Of a stretch of 64,000 nucleotides of DNA, positions 8,818 to 16,065 are shown piece by piece; positions within the stretch are counted from its first letter, which is position 1; each line of letters begins with the position of its first letter. Source of the DNA: Chryseobacterium elymi (GTDB lineage: Bacteria > Bacteroidota > Bacteroidia > Flavobacteriales > Weeksellaceae); contig NZ_QNUH01000011.1 of NCBI RefSeq assembly GCF_003385495.1, positions 62,001-126,000 of the forward strand, written 5' to 3'. A program made the translations under genes and the position numbers. The notes under the pieces were generated by a model, which made no database searches, was not told the DNA's origin, and saw nothing but the letters and a program-made list of their open reading frames with translations.

Positions 8818-8826
8818 TTATCCACA
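8818..8826 (+). other. Single consensus DnaA box (TTATCCACA)
   Basis: TTATCCACA equals the E. coli consensus DnaA box; a weaker TCCACA lies 14 bases upstream (CAATCCACA at 8806-8814). Only one perfect box was found in this AT-rich region, so an origin function is unproven. Confidence 0.3.
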
Positions 8827-9032
8827 GACAATTTGTCTTCCAGTACTGTTTAACAATGTTACAAGTGTTAACTTGTTTTTAGAACTCTAAAATGCATGAA
8901 TTTAAACCTTATAAATAATTTTCAAATCTAATGTCAAATGTAAATTTGTGTATTTTACTTTTATTTACAAATGTTAACTTAAGTTTTTTGACTAAAAATG
9001 GCTAAATTTGATTCTTGTAAAATATTCCTAAA

Positions 9033-10142
9033 ATGAATTTTGAACAACTCTACTCTGCGAATCCAAATTTCTCAAATCGCTATATTTCCCCGGAAAAATT
9101 ATTTTCTTATCTACAGACTAATCTCAGCGATTATGTCCAGGAGATTGGAAGGTCATATTTAGATAAGCCTATTTATCAGTTAAGCATAGGAACTGGAACT
9201 ATTAATGTTCTTGCATGGTCACAGATGCATGGAAACGAATCCAACGCCAGTCATGCAATGCTTGACCTTCTTGAAACTTTGGATAAGGCCCCTGAAATGA
9301 AAGAGGATCTTTTCAGTAAGATCAGGCTGGATTTTATTTTTATGCTCAATCCTGACGGATCAGAAAAATGGACAAGGCTGAATGCTGCAGATATTGACCT
9401 GAACAGAGATTTTCATAATGAATCGAGTACGGAAATTAAATTCCTTAAAAAAGTAGTGGTTTCAAAAAAATATGATTATGCATTAAATCTGCATGAACAG
9501 AGAACTATTTTTACTACAGACGGGATACATCCCGCAACGCTGTCTTTTTTGGCGCCTTCAGAAAATGAAGAACGTACTGTAACTGATAACAGGAAAAAAT
9601 GTATGGCTGTAGTTGGAAAAATTTACGACCACTTAAAAGAATTAATCCCGAATCAGATCGGCAGATATTCCGATGAATTTTATCCGACTTCTACAGGTGA
9701 TAACTTCATTAAGGCAGGCATGCCAACTATTTTGTTTGAGGGCGGACATTTCGTAGATGATTATACAAGAAAAGGAACCAGGAAGTACTATACAATTGCT
9801 TTGTATTATGCATTAAAAGCAATCAGTGAACTGAAATCAGATACAGAAGGATGGGAGAAATATTTCGAAATTCCCGAAAACCAGGAAACACATTATGATA
9901 TTATTTACAGAAATGTAAAGCTGAATACAGATCATGAATGCATTTTGGATGTCGCAGTTCAGTACCGCGAAATTATGGAAGAAGGGAAGGATGAAATATC
10001 ATTTGTACCTTTTGTAATGGAAGTGGGAGATGTGAAGGAAAGAAAAGGCTGGCTGGAAATAGACTGTACAGGAAAGAAATTTGTAGCCGCGACCAAATAT
10101 CCGAAACTGGATGCACCTGCAGAATTTATAATAGAGGATTAA
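9033..10142 (+). CDS. M14-family zinc carboxypeptidase
   Basis: A 369-residue metallopeptidase of the M14 (carboxypeptidase A/succinylglutamate desuccinylase) fold. Zinc ligands are visible as HxxE in SQMHGNESNAS (H66, E69) and His155 in ALNLHEQRT; the substrate-binding Asn-Arg pair is in DIDLNRDFH, and the catalytic glutamate is Glu237 in TILFEGGHF. There is no signal peptide, so it probably works in the cytoplasm, perhaps on peptidoglycan-derived or other short peptides. The C-terminal ~90 residues form a separate beta-rich domain. It sits alone downstream of the AT-rich region. Confidence 0.88.
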   Translation: MNFEQLYSANPNFSNRYISPEKLFSYLQTNLSDYVQEIGRSYLDKPIYQLSIGTGTINVLAWSQMHGNESNASHAMLDLLETLDKAPEMKEDLFSKIRLDFIFMLNPDGSEKWTRLNAADIDLNRDFHNESSTEIKFLKKVVVSKKYDYALNLHEQRTIFTTDGIHPATLSFLAPSENEERTVTDNRKKCMAVVGKIYDHLKELIPNQIGRYSDEFYPTSTGDNFIKAGMPTILFEGGHFVDDYTRKGTRKYYTIALYYALKAISELKSDTEGWEKYFEIPENQETHYDIIYRNVKLNTDHECILDVAVQYREIMEEGKDEISFVPFVMEVGDVKERKGWLEIDCTGKKFVAATKYPKLDAPAEFIIED

Positions 10143-10241
10143 AAAATATAGCAGCATACCTTTAATGGGATTAGTTTTTTGAGTCTAAAATTAAAAAAAC
10201 ACTAATCCATCAGATTTACTCAATCTGCGAGAGCATAAAAC

Positions 10242-10280
10242 AAAACGTCCTCAAAAGTATTACTTTCTGAGGACGTTTTT
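10242..10280. terminator. Bidirectional terminator between convergent genes
   Basis: A 12-bp perfect stem (10242-10253 with 10268-10279) with A-run before and T-run after serves both the peptidase gene (+) and the DUF4920 gene (-). A second looser hairpin with arms around GATTAGT/ACTAATC lies at about 10168-10210. Between them, 10217-10240 carries the dispersed text CTCAATCTGCGAGAG also seen near 62953. Confidence 0.85.
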
Positions 10281-10291
10281 TGTTATATAAA

Positions 10292-10801
10292 TTAGTTTAC
10301 CACTTTAATACCGTTGGCTACAAACCTTATCTCTTCCTTAGGTGTCGTGATGGCGTCAATTTCAGCCTGAGGTTTCTTAGCATCTTCAGCATAATGCTTC
10401 TGTTCGTCTACTGAAGTTACTTTTCTTTCTGCAGTGCCTTCCAATACAACATTTTTACCTTTTAAAGCTGTTGGAACGAAGAATGCATAATCTTTCATTT
10501 TTACAAAAAACTGAGAATTGTCTTCAGTCTGAATAGTAAGCCAGCATCCTTTTTTCTCGCATACGTCAGTTACTTTTCCTTTAACTGCAACGCCTTCAAC
10601 TTTTTTATTGTCTTTCTTAAGCTTTTTGTTCAGCTTATCTACTGTGATAGCTTTAGACTCTGAAGTTACTCCGGCTCCGTATGCTTCACCTACAATAGCA
10701 TTTCCTGCCGGTGGTCCAGACTTTTTCTGTGATGTCTCCTGCGCAAAAGCTAAAGTAGAAATACTTACAGCTGCTGCAAATAATATAGCCTTGAATTTCA
10801 T
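10292..10801 (-). CDS. DUF4920 family periplasmic protein
   Basis: A 169-residue exported protein. The start MKFKAILFAAAVSISTLAFA gives a clean signal peptide; the ATG at 10801 is preferred over an upstream in-frame TTG because that TTG lies inside the promoter. The mature part contains the DUF4920 signature KGKVTDVCEKKGCWLTIQ, with a CxxxxC pair, followed by FFVKMKDYAFFVPTALKGKNV and an OB-fold-like beta pattern. The family is typical of Bacteroidota and has no established function; the cysteines may bind metal or form a disulfide. Convergent with the M14 peptidase gene. Confidence 0.88.
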   Translation of the reverse strand: MKFKAILFAAAVSISTLAFAQETSQKKSGPPAGNAIVGEAYGAGVTSESKAITVDKLNKKLKKDNKKVEGVAVKGKVTDVCEKKGCWLTIQTEDNSQFFVKMKDYAFFVPTALKGKNVVLEGTAERKVTSVDEQKHYAEDAKKPQAEIDAITTPKEEIRFVANGIKVVN

Positions 10802-10816
10802 TTTTAATATTTTTTC

Positions 10817-10845
10817 CAAAAGTACTAATTAAAATTGAATAACAA
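10817..10845 (-). promoter_or_regulatory. Promoter of the DUF4920 gene
   Basis: On the minus strand TACTTTTG (10824-10817) matches TAnnTTTG and TTG (10845-10843) is 18 bases upstream. Transcription would begin close to 10810, just before the ATG at 10801. Confidence 0.6.
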
Positions 10846-10920
10846 TTCGATAAAAACTTGATAAAAAGCAGGTGATGCAGTAAATTTTAAACAAATACCA
10901 AAATCAATGTCAGATTTGTT

Positions 10921-10928
10921 TATATTTG
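10921..10928 (+). promoter_or_regulatory. -7 element of the permease gene
   Basis: TATATTTG 17 bases before the ATG at 10945 fits TAnnTTTG. No clear -33 element. Confidence 0.5.
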
Positions 10929-10944
10929 ATGCCTATACTTGACT

Positions 10945-12360
10945 ATGCAGAAAAAACTCAAACTTTGGGATGCCATTATGCTGGTAATGGGATCGATGAT
11001 TGGAAGCGGAATTTTTATTGTAAGTGCCGATATGATGCGGAACCTGGGATCCGGTTTCTGGCTGGTGGTAGTATGGGTCATTACCGGAGTGATGACTGTA
11101 GCGGCCGCAATCAGCTATGGAGAGCTTTCAGCACTGTTTCCAAAAGCAGGCGGGCAATATACCTATCTCAAAGAGATTTTTGGGAAAAAGATGGGATTTT
11201 TATATGGCTGGGGCCTGTTTACCGTAATCCAGACGGGAACTATTGCAGCGGTAGCAATGGCTTTCGGTAAATTTACAGCTTATCTCGTTCCATCATTAAA
11301 TGATGCAGCTCCTCTCTTCCAGAGCGGAGAATTCAAGATCACATGGATACAAATTCTGGCAATAGCCGTTATTCTTTTACTTACTTATATTAATACAAGA
11401 GGTGTACAGAGCGGAAAACTGCTTCAGAATGTATTCACAGGGTCAAAAATAATTGCTTTACTGGGCTTGATTGCTGTTGGATTCATTTTGGTTGATTTTT
11501 CGCATTTAGCCGACAATTTCAGTCTGGGTTTTGATTCATTCAATAACCTTAAAAAAGATATAAGCGGTAATTTTCTTAAAGAAGGTTGGGAGCCAATTGT
11601 TGGAATGACCTTGCTTGGAGGTATTGCAGCAGCTATGGTAGGATCTGTTTTTAGTTCGGTAGCATGGGAAAGCGTAACTTTCGTTTCCGGAGAAGTGGAA
11701 AATCCGAAGAAAAATATTGTTAAATCCATGATCTATGGAACTTCTGCAGTGATGGTCCTCTATCTGGCAGTCAATTATGTATATCTGAATGCTTTAGACA
11801 GGGACAGTATTGCTTTCGCAGCCAATGACAGGGTTGCAGTGGCAGCATCACAGAATATTTTCGGAAGTGCAGGAACAATCATTATTGCCGTTCTTGTAAT
11901 GATTTCTACATTTGGGTGTAACAATGGGCTGATTCTGGCTGGAGCCAGAGTATTTCAGACGATGGCAAAAGACGGAATGTTTTTTAAATCCGCAGAGAAA
12001 AACAATAAAAATGAAGTTCCGGAAAATGCTTTATGGATGCAGGGAATCTGGGCTTCGGTGTTATGCCTTAGCGGACAGTATGGTAATCTTCTGGACATGA
12101 TCTCTTTTGTGATCGTTCTGTTCTACATGATCACGGTTTTTGGGGTTATTTATCTAAGAATCAAAAAGCCGGACCTTGAAAGACCTTATAAAACATGGCT
12201 TTACCCGGTAACACCTGTTATCTATCTTTTGATAGGAACAGGATTTTGTGTACTTCTCCTGATCTACAAACAACAGTATACATGGCCAGGATTTTTAATG
12301 GTGCTTCTTGGACTCCCGGTGTACTATTTCATTAACAGGAAAAAGCAGCCGGATCAATAA
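10945..12360 (+). CDS. APC-superfamily amino-acid permease
   Basis: A 471-residue carrier with about 12 hydrophobic segments. The first helix carries the broken-helix motif MGSMIGSGIF of APC transporters, followed by the family-typical GELSALFPKAGGQYTYLKEIFG. Helix 6 region SVFSSVAWESVTFVSGEVENPKKNIVKS matches the conserved FxGxE-like stretch before the ExxNPxRxxP loop. It probably imports amino acids by H+ or Na+ coupling or exchanges them; the substrate cannot be told. The ATG at 10945 was chosen over a TTG two codons earlier. Single-gene unit with its own terminator. Confidence 0.88.
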   Translation: MQKKLKLWDAIMLVMGSMIGSGIFIVSADMMRNLGSGFWLVVVWVITGVMTVAAAISYGELSALFPKAGGQYTYLKEIFGKKMGFLYGWGLFTVIQTGTIAAVAMAFGKFTAYLVPSLNDAAPLFQSGEFKITWIQILAIAVILLLTYINTRGVQSGKLLQNVFTGSKIIALLGLIAVGFILVDFSHLADNFSLGFDSFNNLKKDISGNFLKEGWEPIVGMTLLGGIAAAMVGSVFSSVAWESVTFVSGEVENPKKNIVKSMIYGTSAVMVLYLAVNYVYLNALDRDSIAFAANDRVAVAASQNIFGSAGTIIIAVLVMISTFGCNNGLILAGARVFQTMAKDGMFFKSAEKNNKNEVPENALWMQGIWASVLCLSGQYGNLLDMISFVIVLFYMITVFGVIYLRIKKPDLERPYKTWLYPVTPVIYLLIGTGFCVLLLIYKQQYTWPGFLMVLLGLPVYYFINRKKQPDQ

Positions 12361-12390
12361 AGAAAAATTTACCGTTTCTATAATATATCA

Positions 12391-12422
12391 GGGCTCCCAA
12401 ATTCGTTTGGAAGCCCTTTTTT
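12391..12422 (+). terminator. Terminator with TTCG tetraloop after the permease gene
   Basis: GGGCTCCCAAA (12391-12401) pairs with TTTGGAAGCCC (12406-12416) with one mismatch, loop TTCG, then six T. Confidence 0.88.
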
Positions 12423-12521
12423 CAATGAAATTTTTGATTTCTTTTCCTGTTTATTTCATGAAAATGCGTATTTTGGTAGTTCTTTTTAAGAAAACTAGAC
12501 TATGTAAATAAGAAGCTGACT

Positions 12522-12962
12522 ATGGACACACCAAATTACAGAATGCCTTTCGTGCCTTCAACATTAATGACTGAAGGAGGAAGCATTGATATCTGCGACA
12601 TGGGCGAAAGCATTGCGCATAATATCATGTTGCTGATCACCACCAAAAAAGGCGAAAACAGATATGATGACAATTATGGAAACGACGTTTGGAATCTGGA
12701 ATTCGATAATGGAGTTACCAGTGCTGTTTGGGAGAGCGTTTTCATTAAAAGCCTCAGAAGGCAGATTCAGGAATATGAACCCCGCATCGTAAACCCACAG
12801 ATTGATGCCCACATTCAATTTGTAGAGCACAGCTACGACACCAAAGAACATACAGAGATCAAAAAAAAAGTAAGAATTGCCATCAATGCAAAAATGGAGG
12901 CAACGGGAGAGCGTTTCAGCTTTTCTACAGAATTATTTTTAAGTCCGATGTCTATTGACTAA
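12522..12962 (+). CDS. tssE: T6SS subtype iii baseplate protein TssE (gp25-like)
   Basis: A 146-residue GPW/gp25-family protein. The gp25 core is seen in ESIAHNIMLLITTKKGENRYDDNYGNDVW (about 29-57), where the conserved start-of-sheath region and the Gly-Asn-Asp segment match T4 gp25/TssE, and in SLRRQIQEYEPRIVNPQI. In type VI secretion TssE is the baseplate wedge protein that starts sheath polymerisation. The length and sequence style are those of the Bacteroidota subtype iii. It is followed 25 bases later by tssF. The rest of a T6SS locus is not adjacent: the upstream gene is a permease and the downstream ones a lipoprotein and uvrA. Confidence 0.82.
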   Translation: MDTPNYRMPFVPSTLMTEGGSIDICDMGESIAHNIMLLITTKKGENRYDDNYGNDVWNLEFDNGVTSAVWESVFIKSLRRQIQEYEPRIVNPQIDAHIQFVEHSYDTKEHTEIKKKVRIAINAKMEATGERFSFSTELFLSPMSID

Positions 12963-12987
12963 TTGTTTTTTAAAACAAGAAAAATTT

Positions 12988-14871
12988 ATGAACTTAGATC
13001 AAAATATATATTCCAAAGAATCTGTAAAGGCAAGAATGCTTCAGAACGCCACCAAAGTGTGGGGACTGAAAAGCCCGCAGTCTCTGGATCCTTTTGTAAA
13101 ATTACTGATAGATGCATTCAGTACAGAAGTTTTTAAGGCTAATAACGAAATTCAGACGGTTAATGCAAGAATCCTGGAGAAACTGGCAAAACTGCTGACA
13201 CCATCTATCTATACCCATCCGATTCCTGCCCATGCGGTTGCCTTTACGTTGCCTTACGAGTCTTCGGAAGTCCTGCTGGAACATACCGAATTCTTTTTCC
13301 GCAAGCAGATGACATCAACGGTAAAATCAGAATCGGATAAACAGCTTAATATTCCCTTTACACCCGTAGGAAACGTAAGAATCAATAAAATACAGACGGC
13401 AATAATGTTTGTAGGAAATACCTGCTATAGTGTAGACGACAGGCTGAATAAAATACCGGTAGCAAGATTCCAGGGAAAACCTGAAGACTATAGAAAGATC
13501 ACAATAGGAGTGGATGTAAGCAGATATGCCAGCGAGAATTTTCCTAAATATATCAGCGTATTCTGTTCCAATCCTGCTTTTGAACATATAGATTTCGTTT
13601 ACAAACTTCTTCCTTATATAACCGTTACCAGTAATGGGAACCCTTTATTTGTAAGAGAAGGGCTGAGTTACCTTACGAACAGCCAGCAGGACGGATACGA
13701 GCAGATGTTCAGAGAACAGTCGATCCGGAATAAAGTTATTGAAGATATTAAAAGTATTTACCGTCATAAATTTATAGAGATCACCGGACTTTCAAGCAGC
13801 CTCTTTTCAGAGCCTGGCGTATTGCCACAAAATTTAGACTTTCTCAACGAAAAAGAAGAGATCAGAAAGCAGATCGGAGACAGACGCTATTTGTGGCTTA
13901 CTTTTGAATTCCCGCCGCAGTTTTCTGCGGAGATCTTAGATAATTTTTCATTTGTCATGAATGCTTTCCCTATTTACAACAGAGGCTGGAAGAAGACAGA
14001 ATACAGCCTGGATATCATGGGAAACAATATTCCTCTCGTTACAGACGAAGGCGAACATTTCCTGTATGTGGATGAGGTTCAGGATGGCGACGGAAGAAAA
14101 TACACGGAGATTCCGTTTACTCCTGCAGATGATCTTAAAAAAGGATTGTATACGGTGAGAAAAGGGGGAATGGAGCGATTCACCAATAGAAATGCCGTAG
14201 ACATGATTGCCAATGTCCTGGAGCTGACAAGAGATGAAATTGCTGCATTTTCACTGTTAAACAGGGATAATGTCAAAGGAGTACTTAGTGAAATGTCAGA
14301 TAAAATGAAGACGATGGTTCAGAAAGTGAACAATGCAAAGAGAAATATAAGGCAGGAACTGAATTACGTCATTATGGAGCCTGTAGAAAAAACAGACCAT
14401 ACATATGCCTCATTCTGGGTCACACACTGCACACTGGCCAATCATATGCGTCCGGGAACAGAACTTTCTAATCAGCTGAAATCACAGACTGTTGTCCTTC
14501 TCACAGAGACTATAGGCGGCTCTGAGGAACAGAAAGGAACAGACAGCATACAGGCTTACAGATACGCCTTAACCACAAGAGACAAGATCATTTCCCTGGA
14601 AGATGTTAAAAACTATTGCAGAATGGTCCTGAAAGATGAGGTAAAAGAAGTACGGGTAAGAAGAGGAACCATGATCAGCAACCGCCCGAAAGAAGGCTTT
14701 GTAAGAACCGTTGAAATAGAAATCATTCCGCAGAATTATTCCTTCTATGGAAGGGCCTATTGGGAAAATATGGCCAATATCCTTAGAAATCAAATTATTT
14801 CCAAAGCGATTGACGGGATCGAATATGTAGTGAAAATAAGCAATGAAGATATTGATCTTGACGAAATATAA
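12988..14871 (+). CDS. tssF: T6SS subtype iii baseplate subunit TssF
   Basis: A 627-residue protein, the expected size for TssF/VasA, the main wedge protein of the T6SS baseplate. The N-terminal part (MNLDQNIYSKESVKARMLQNATKVWG, then DPFVKLLIDAFSTEVFKANNEIQTVNARILEKLAKLLTP) is typical: TssF proteins begin with a helical region ending in LA..L.P followed by PAHAVAF-like sequence. The rest alternates beta-rich modules, with a C-terminal TSIISRPKEGFVRTVEIEI-like region. The ATG at 12988 is chosen over an in-frame TTG at 12955 that overlaps tssE. It should act with TssE, but TssG and TssK are not in the window. Confidence 0.8.
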   Translation: MNLDQNIYSKESVKARMLQNATKVWGLKSPQSLDPFVKLLIDAFSTEVFKANNEIQTVNARILEKLAKLLTPSIYTHPIPAHAVAFTLPYESSEVLLEHTEFFFRKQMTSTVKSESDKQLNIPFTPVGNVRINKIQTAIMFVGNTCYSVDDRLNKIPVARFQGKPEDYRKITIGVDVSRYASENFPKYISVFCSNPAFEHIDFVYKLLPYITVTSNGNPLFVREGLSYLTNSQQDGYEQMFREQSIRNKVIEDIKSIYRHKFIEITGLSSSLFSEPGVLPQNLDFLNEKEEIRKQIGDRRYLWLTFEFPPQFSAEILDNFSFVMNAFPIYNRGWKKTEYSLDIMGNNIPLVTDEGEHFLYVDEVQDGDGRKYTEIPFTPADDLKKGLYTVRKGGMERFTNRNAVDMIANVLELTRDEIAAFSLLNRDNVKGVLSEMSDKMKTMVQKVNNAKRNIRQELNYVIMEPVEKTDHTYASFWVTHCTLANHMRPGTELSNQLKSQTVVLLTETIGGSEEQKGTDSIQAYRYALTTRDKIISLEDVKNYCRMVLKDEVKEVRVRRGTMISNRPKEGFVRTVEIEIIPQNYSFYGRAYWENMANILRNQIISKAIDGIEYVVKISNEDIDLDEI

Positions 14872-14897
14872 ATTACACTAAACTTAAACTATAAAAT

Positions 14898-15827
14898 ATG
14901 AGAAAGATTATCGTCCTGGCCATGGCTTTGACCCTCACATCAGTCAGTGTTATAAGCTGTAAAAAAGACGTCAGTAAACTGGGAAAATCTGTACTGAATC
15001 TTGGCAGTGCAAACGAAGCTACCGCTATCATTGAATTTAATAACAACTTTGTGGATTCTTACAAAAATACATCCAAGCATGTAGAAAGTATTTTGAGGTA
15101 TGCTGACGGAGCTGTAGCGAAAGCAAAAGGAGGGAATGCTATGATAATGCCTGTGATAGGTTCTATGGATTATGCATTCAGCAAGATTAAAGAAATACCG
15201 TCGGGTTTTGAAAAAGACAAGCCGGCAATAGAGGCAGACTTTAATACCTATAAAGCTAAAAAGGAAAGTATAGAAAAAAAGTTCGAAGAGCTTAAATCCT
15301 ATATGAACTCTGAAGATTATAAAGACGACAAAGGAGCAAAAGCAGATGCCATTACAAAGGATATCGAAACCGAAGCCCAGGCTTTATTTACATCGGGAGA
15401 AAATGTCATAGCCAAAATTAAGCCTGCAACGGATGCCGCTGAAGAAGTAATTCTGAAAGATCATCCGATGAAAGACTATATTATGTCTTCCAAAAACGTT
15501 ATGAATTCTCTGGATTCTAATATTGATTTGCTGGATAAGCAGTATTCAGGAAAATTCAGCGAAGCGGAAGTTCAGAAGAAGTATGATGAGCTTGCCAAAA
15601 CAGTGGAAGCCAATTCAAAGCTAGAATTCAATGTGAAAGATCCACAGTATTCTTACAAAAAATCATTGTTTGAAAGTTTCAATAAAAGCGCATCCAGCTT
15701 TTTGGATACTTACAGAAAACTGATCCGTAATGCGAAAGGCGCGGGCAAAATTTCTGACAGCGATATCAAGCAGATTGATTCCTCCTATGAATCCGTACTA
15801 AACTCATACAATTCATTTGTGAAATAA
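14898..15827 (+). CDS. DUF3829-like lipoprotein linked to the T6SS pair
   Basis: A 309-residue predicted lipoprotein: signal peptide MRKIIVLAMALTLTSVSVISC with Cys21 as lipidation site. The mature part is almost entirely helical and lysine/glutamate-rich and resembles DUF3829 (YiiG-like) lipoproteins, including the INxYNxF-like opening (EFNNNFVDSYKNTSKHV) and repeated helical pairs. It begins 26 bases after tssF, so it is in the same transcript, which ends at a strong terminator. A possible role is an envelope component or accessory of the T6SS; that is inferred only from position. Confidence 0.65.
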   Translation: MRKIIVLAMALTLTSVSVISCKKDVSKLGKSVLNLGSANEATAIIEFNNNFVDSYKNTSKHVESILRYADGAVAKAKGGNAMIMPVIGSMDYAFSKIKEIPSGFEKDKPAIEADFNTYKAKKESIEKKFEELKSYMNSEDYKDDKGAKADAITKDIETEAQALFTSGENVIAKIKPATDAAEEVILKDHPMKDYIMSSKNVMNSLDSNIDLLDKQYSGKFSEAEVQKKYDELAKTVEANSKLEFNVKDPQYSYKKSLFESFNKSASSFLDTYRKLIRNAKGAGKISDSDIKQIDSSYESVLNSYNSFVK

Positions 15828-15849
15828 AAAAGGTATGAACCTATAACAG

Positions 15850-15878
15850 AAGACTGATGCAATGCATCAGTCTTTTTT
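15850..15878 (+). terminator. Terminator of the tssE-tssF-lipoprotein transcript
   Basis: Perfect 11-bp stem AAGACTGATGC/GCATCAGTCTT (15850-15860, 15864-15874), AAT loop, trailing T-run. Confidence 0.92.
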
Positions 15879-16022
15879 ATTTGACTTAAAATGAAAGCCA
15901 ATCTATTCTGAAAATACTATAAGCAACAGGGATGTTCATTTTTAACTTTTGCAACGTTAAAAATTAACTAAAATTAAACCTTAATAAAACCTTTCCGGTT
16001 CATACAATTCCATAAAATTCCG

Positions 16023-16030
16023 TAATTTTG
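16023..16030 (+). promoter_or_regulatory. -7 element of uvrA
   Basis: TAATTTTG fits TAnnTTTG, 36 bases before the uvrA ATG. No LexA-type operator was recognised. Confidence 0.45.
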
Positions 16031-16065
16031 CACATTGTGATTTTCAGGCAGGATCACCCCAAATT

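Larger units (their letters stand above)
8076..9032. other. 957-base very AT-rich gene-free region
   Basis: No frame of convincing coding quality on either strand. It contains repeated ACAAATG-type motifs at both ends (listed separately), an AGCACTT/AAGTGCT inverted repeat at 8716-8730, and one TTATCCACA sequence at 8818-8826. The DNA is much more AT-rich than its neighbours. Plausible uses are a shared regulatory region for the HTH and peptidase genes or an unrecognised RNA; the sequence does not show which. Confidence 0.6.

Noticed and set aside
12522..14871. Phage tail or contractile-injection (eCIS) origin of the gp25/TssF genes
   Set aside because: TssF-type size and sequence and absence of any phage structural, lysis or integrase gene favour T6SSiii, though a profile search should confirm.
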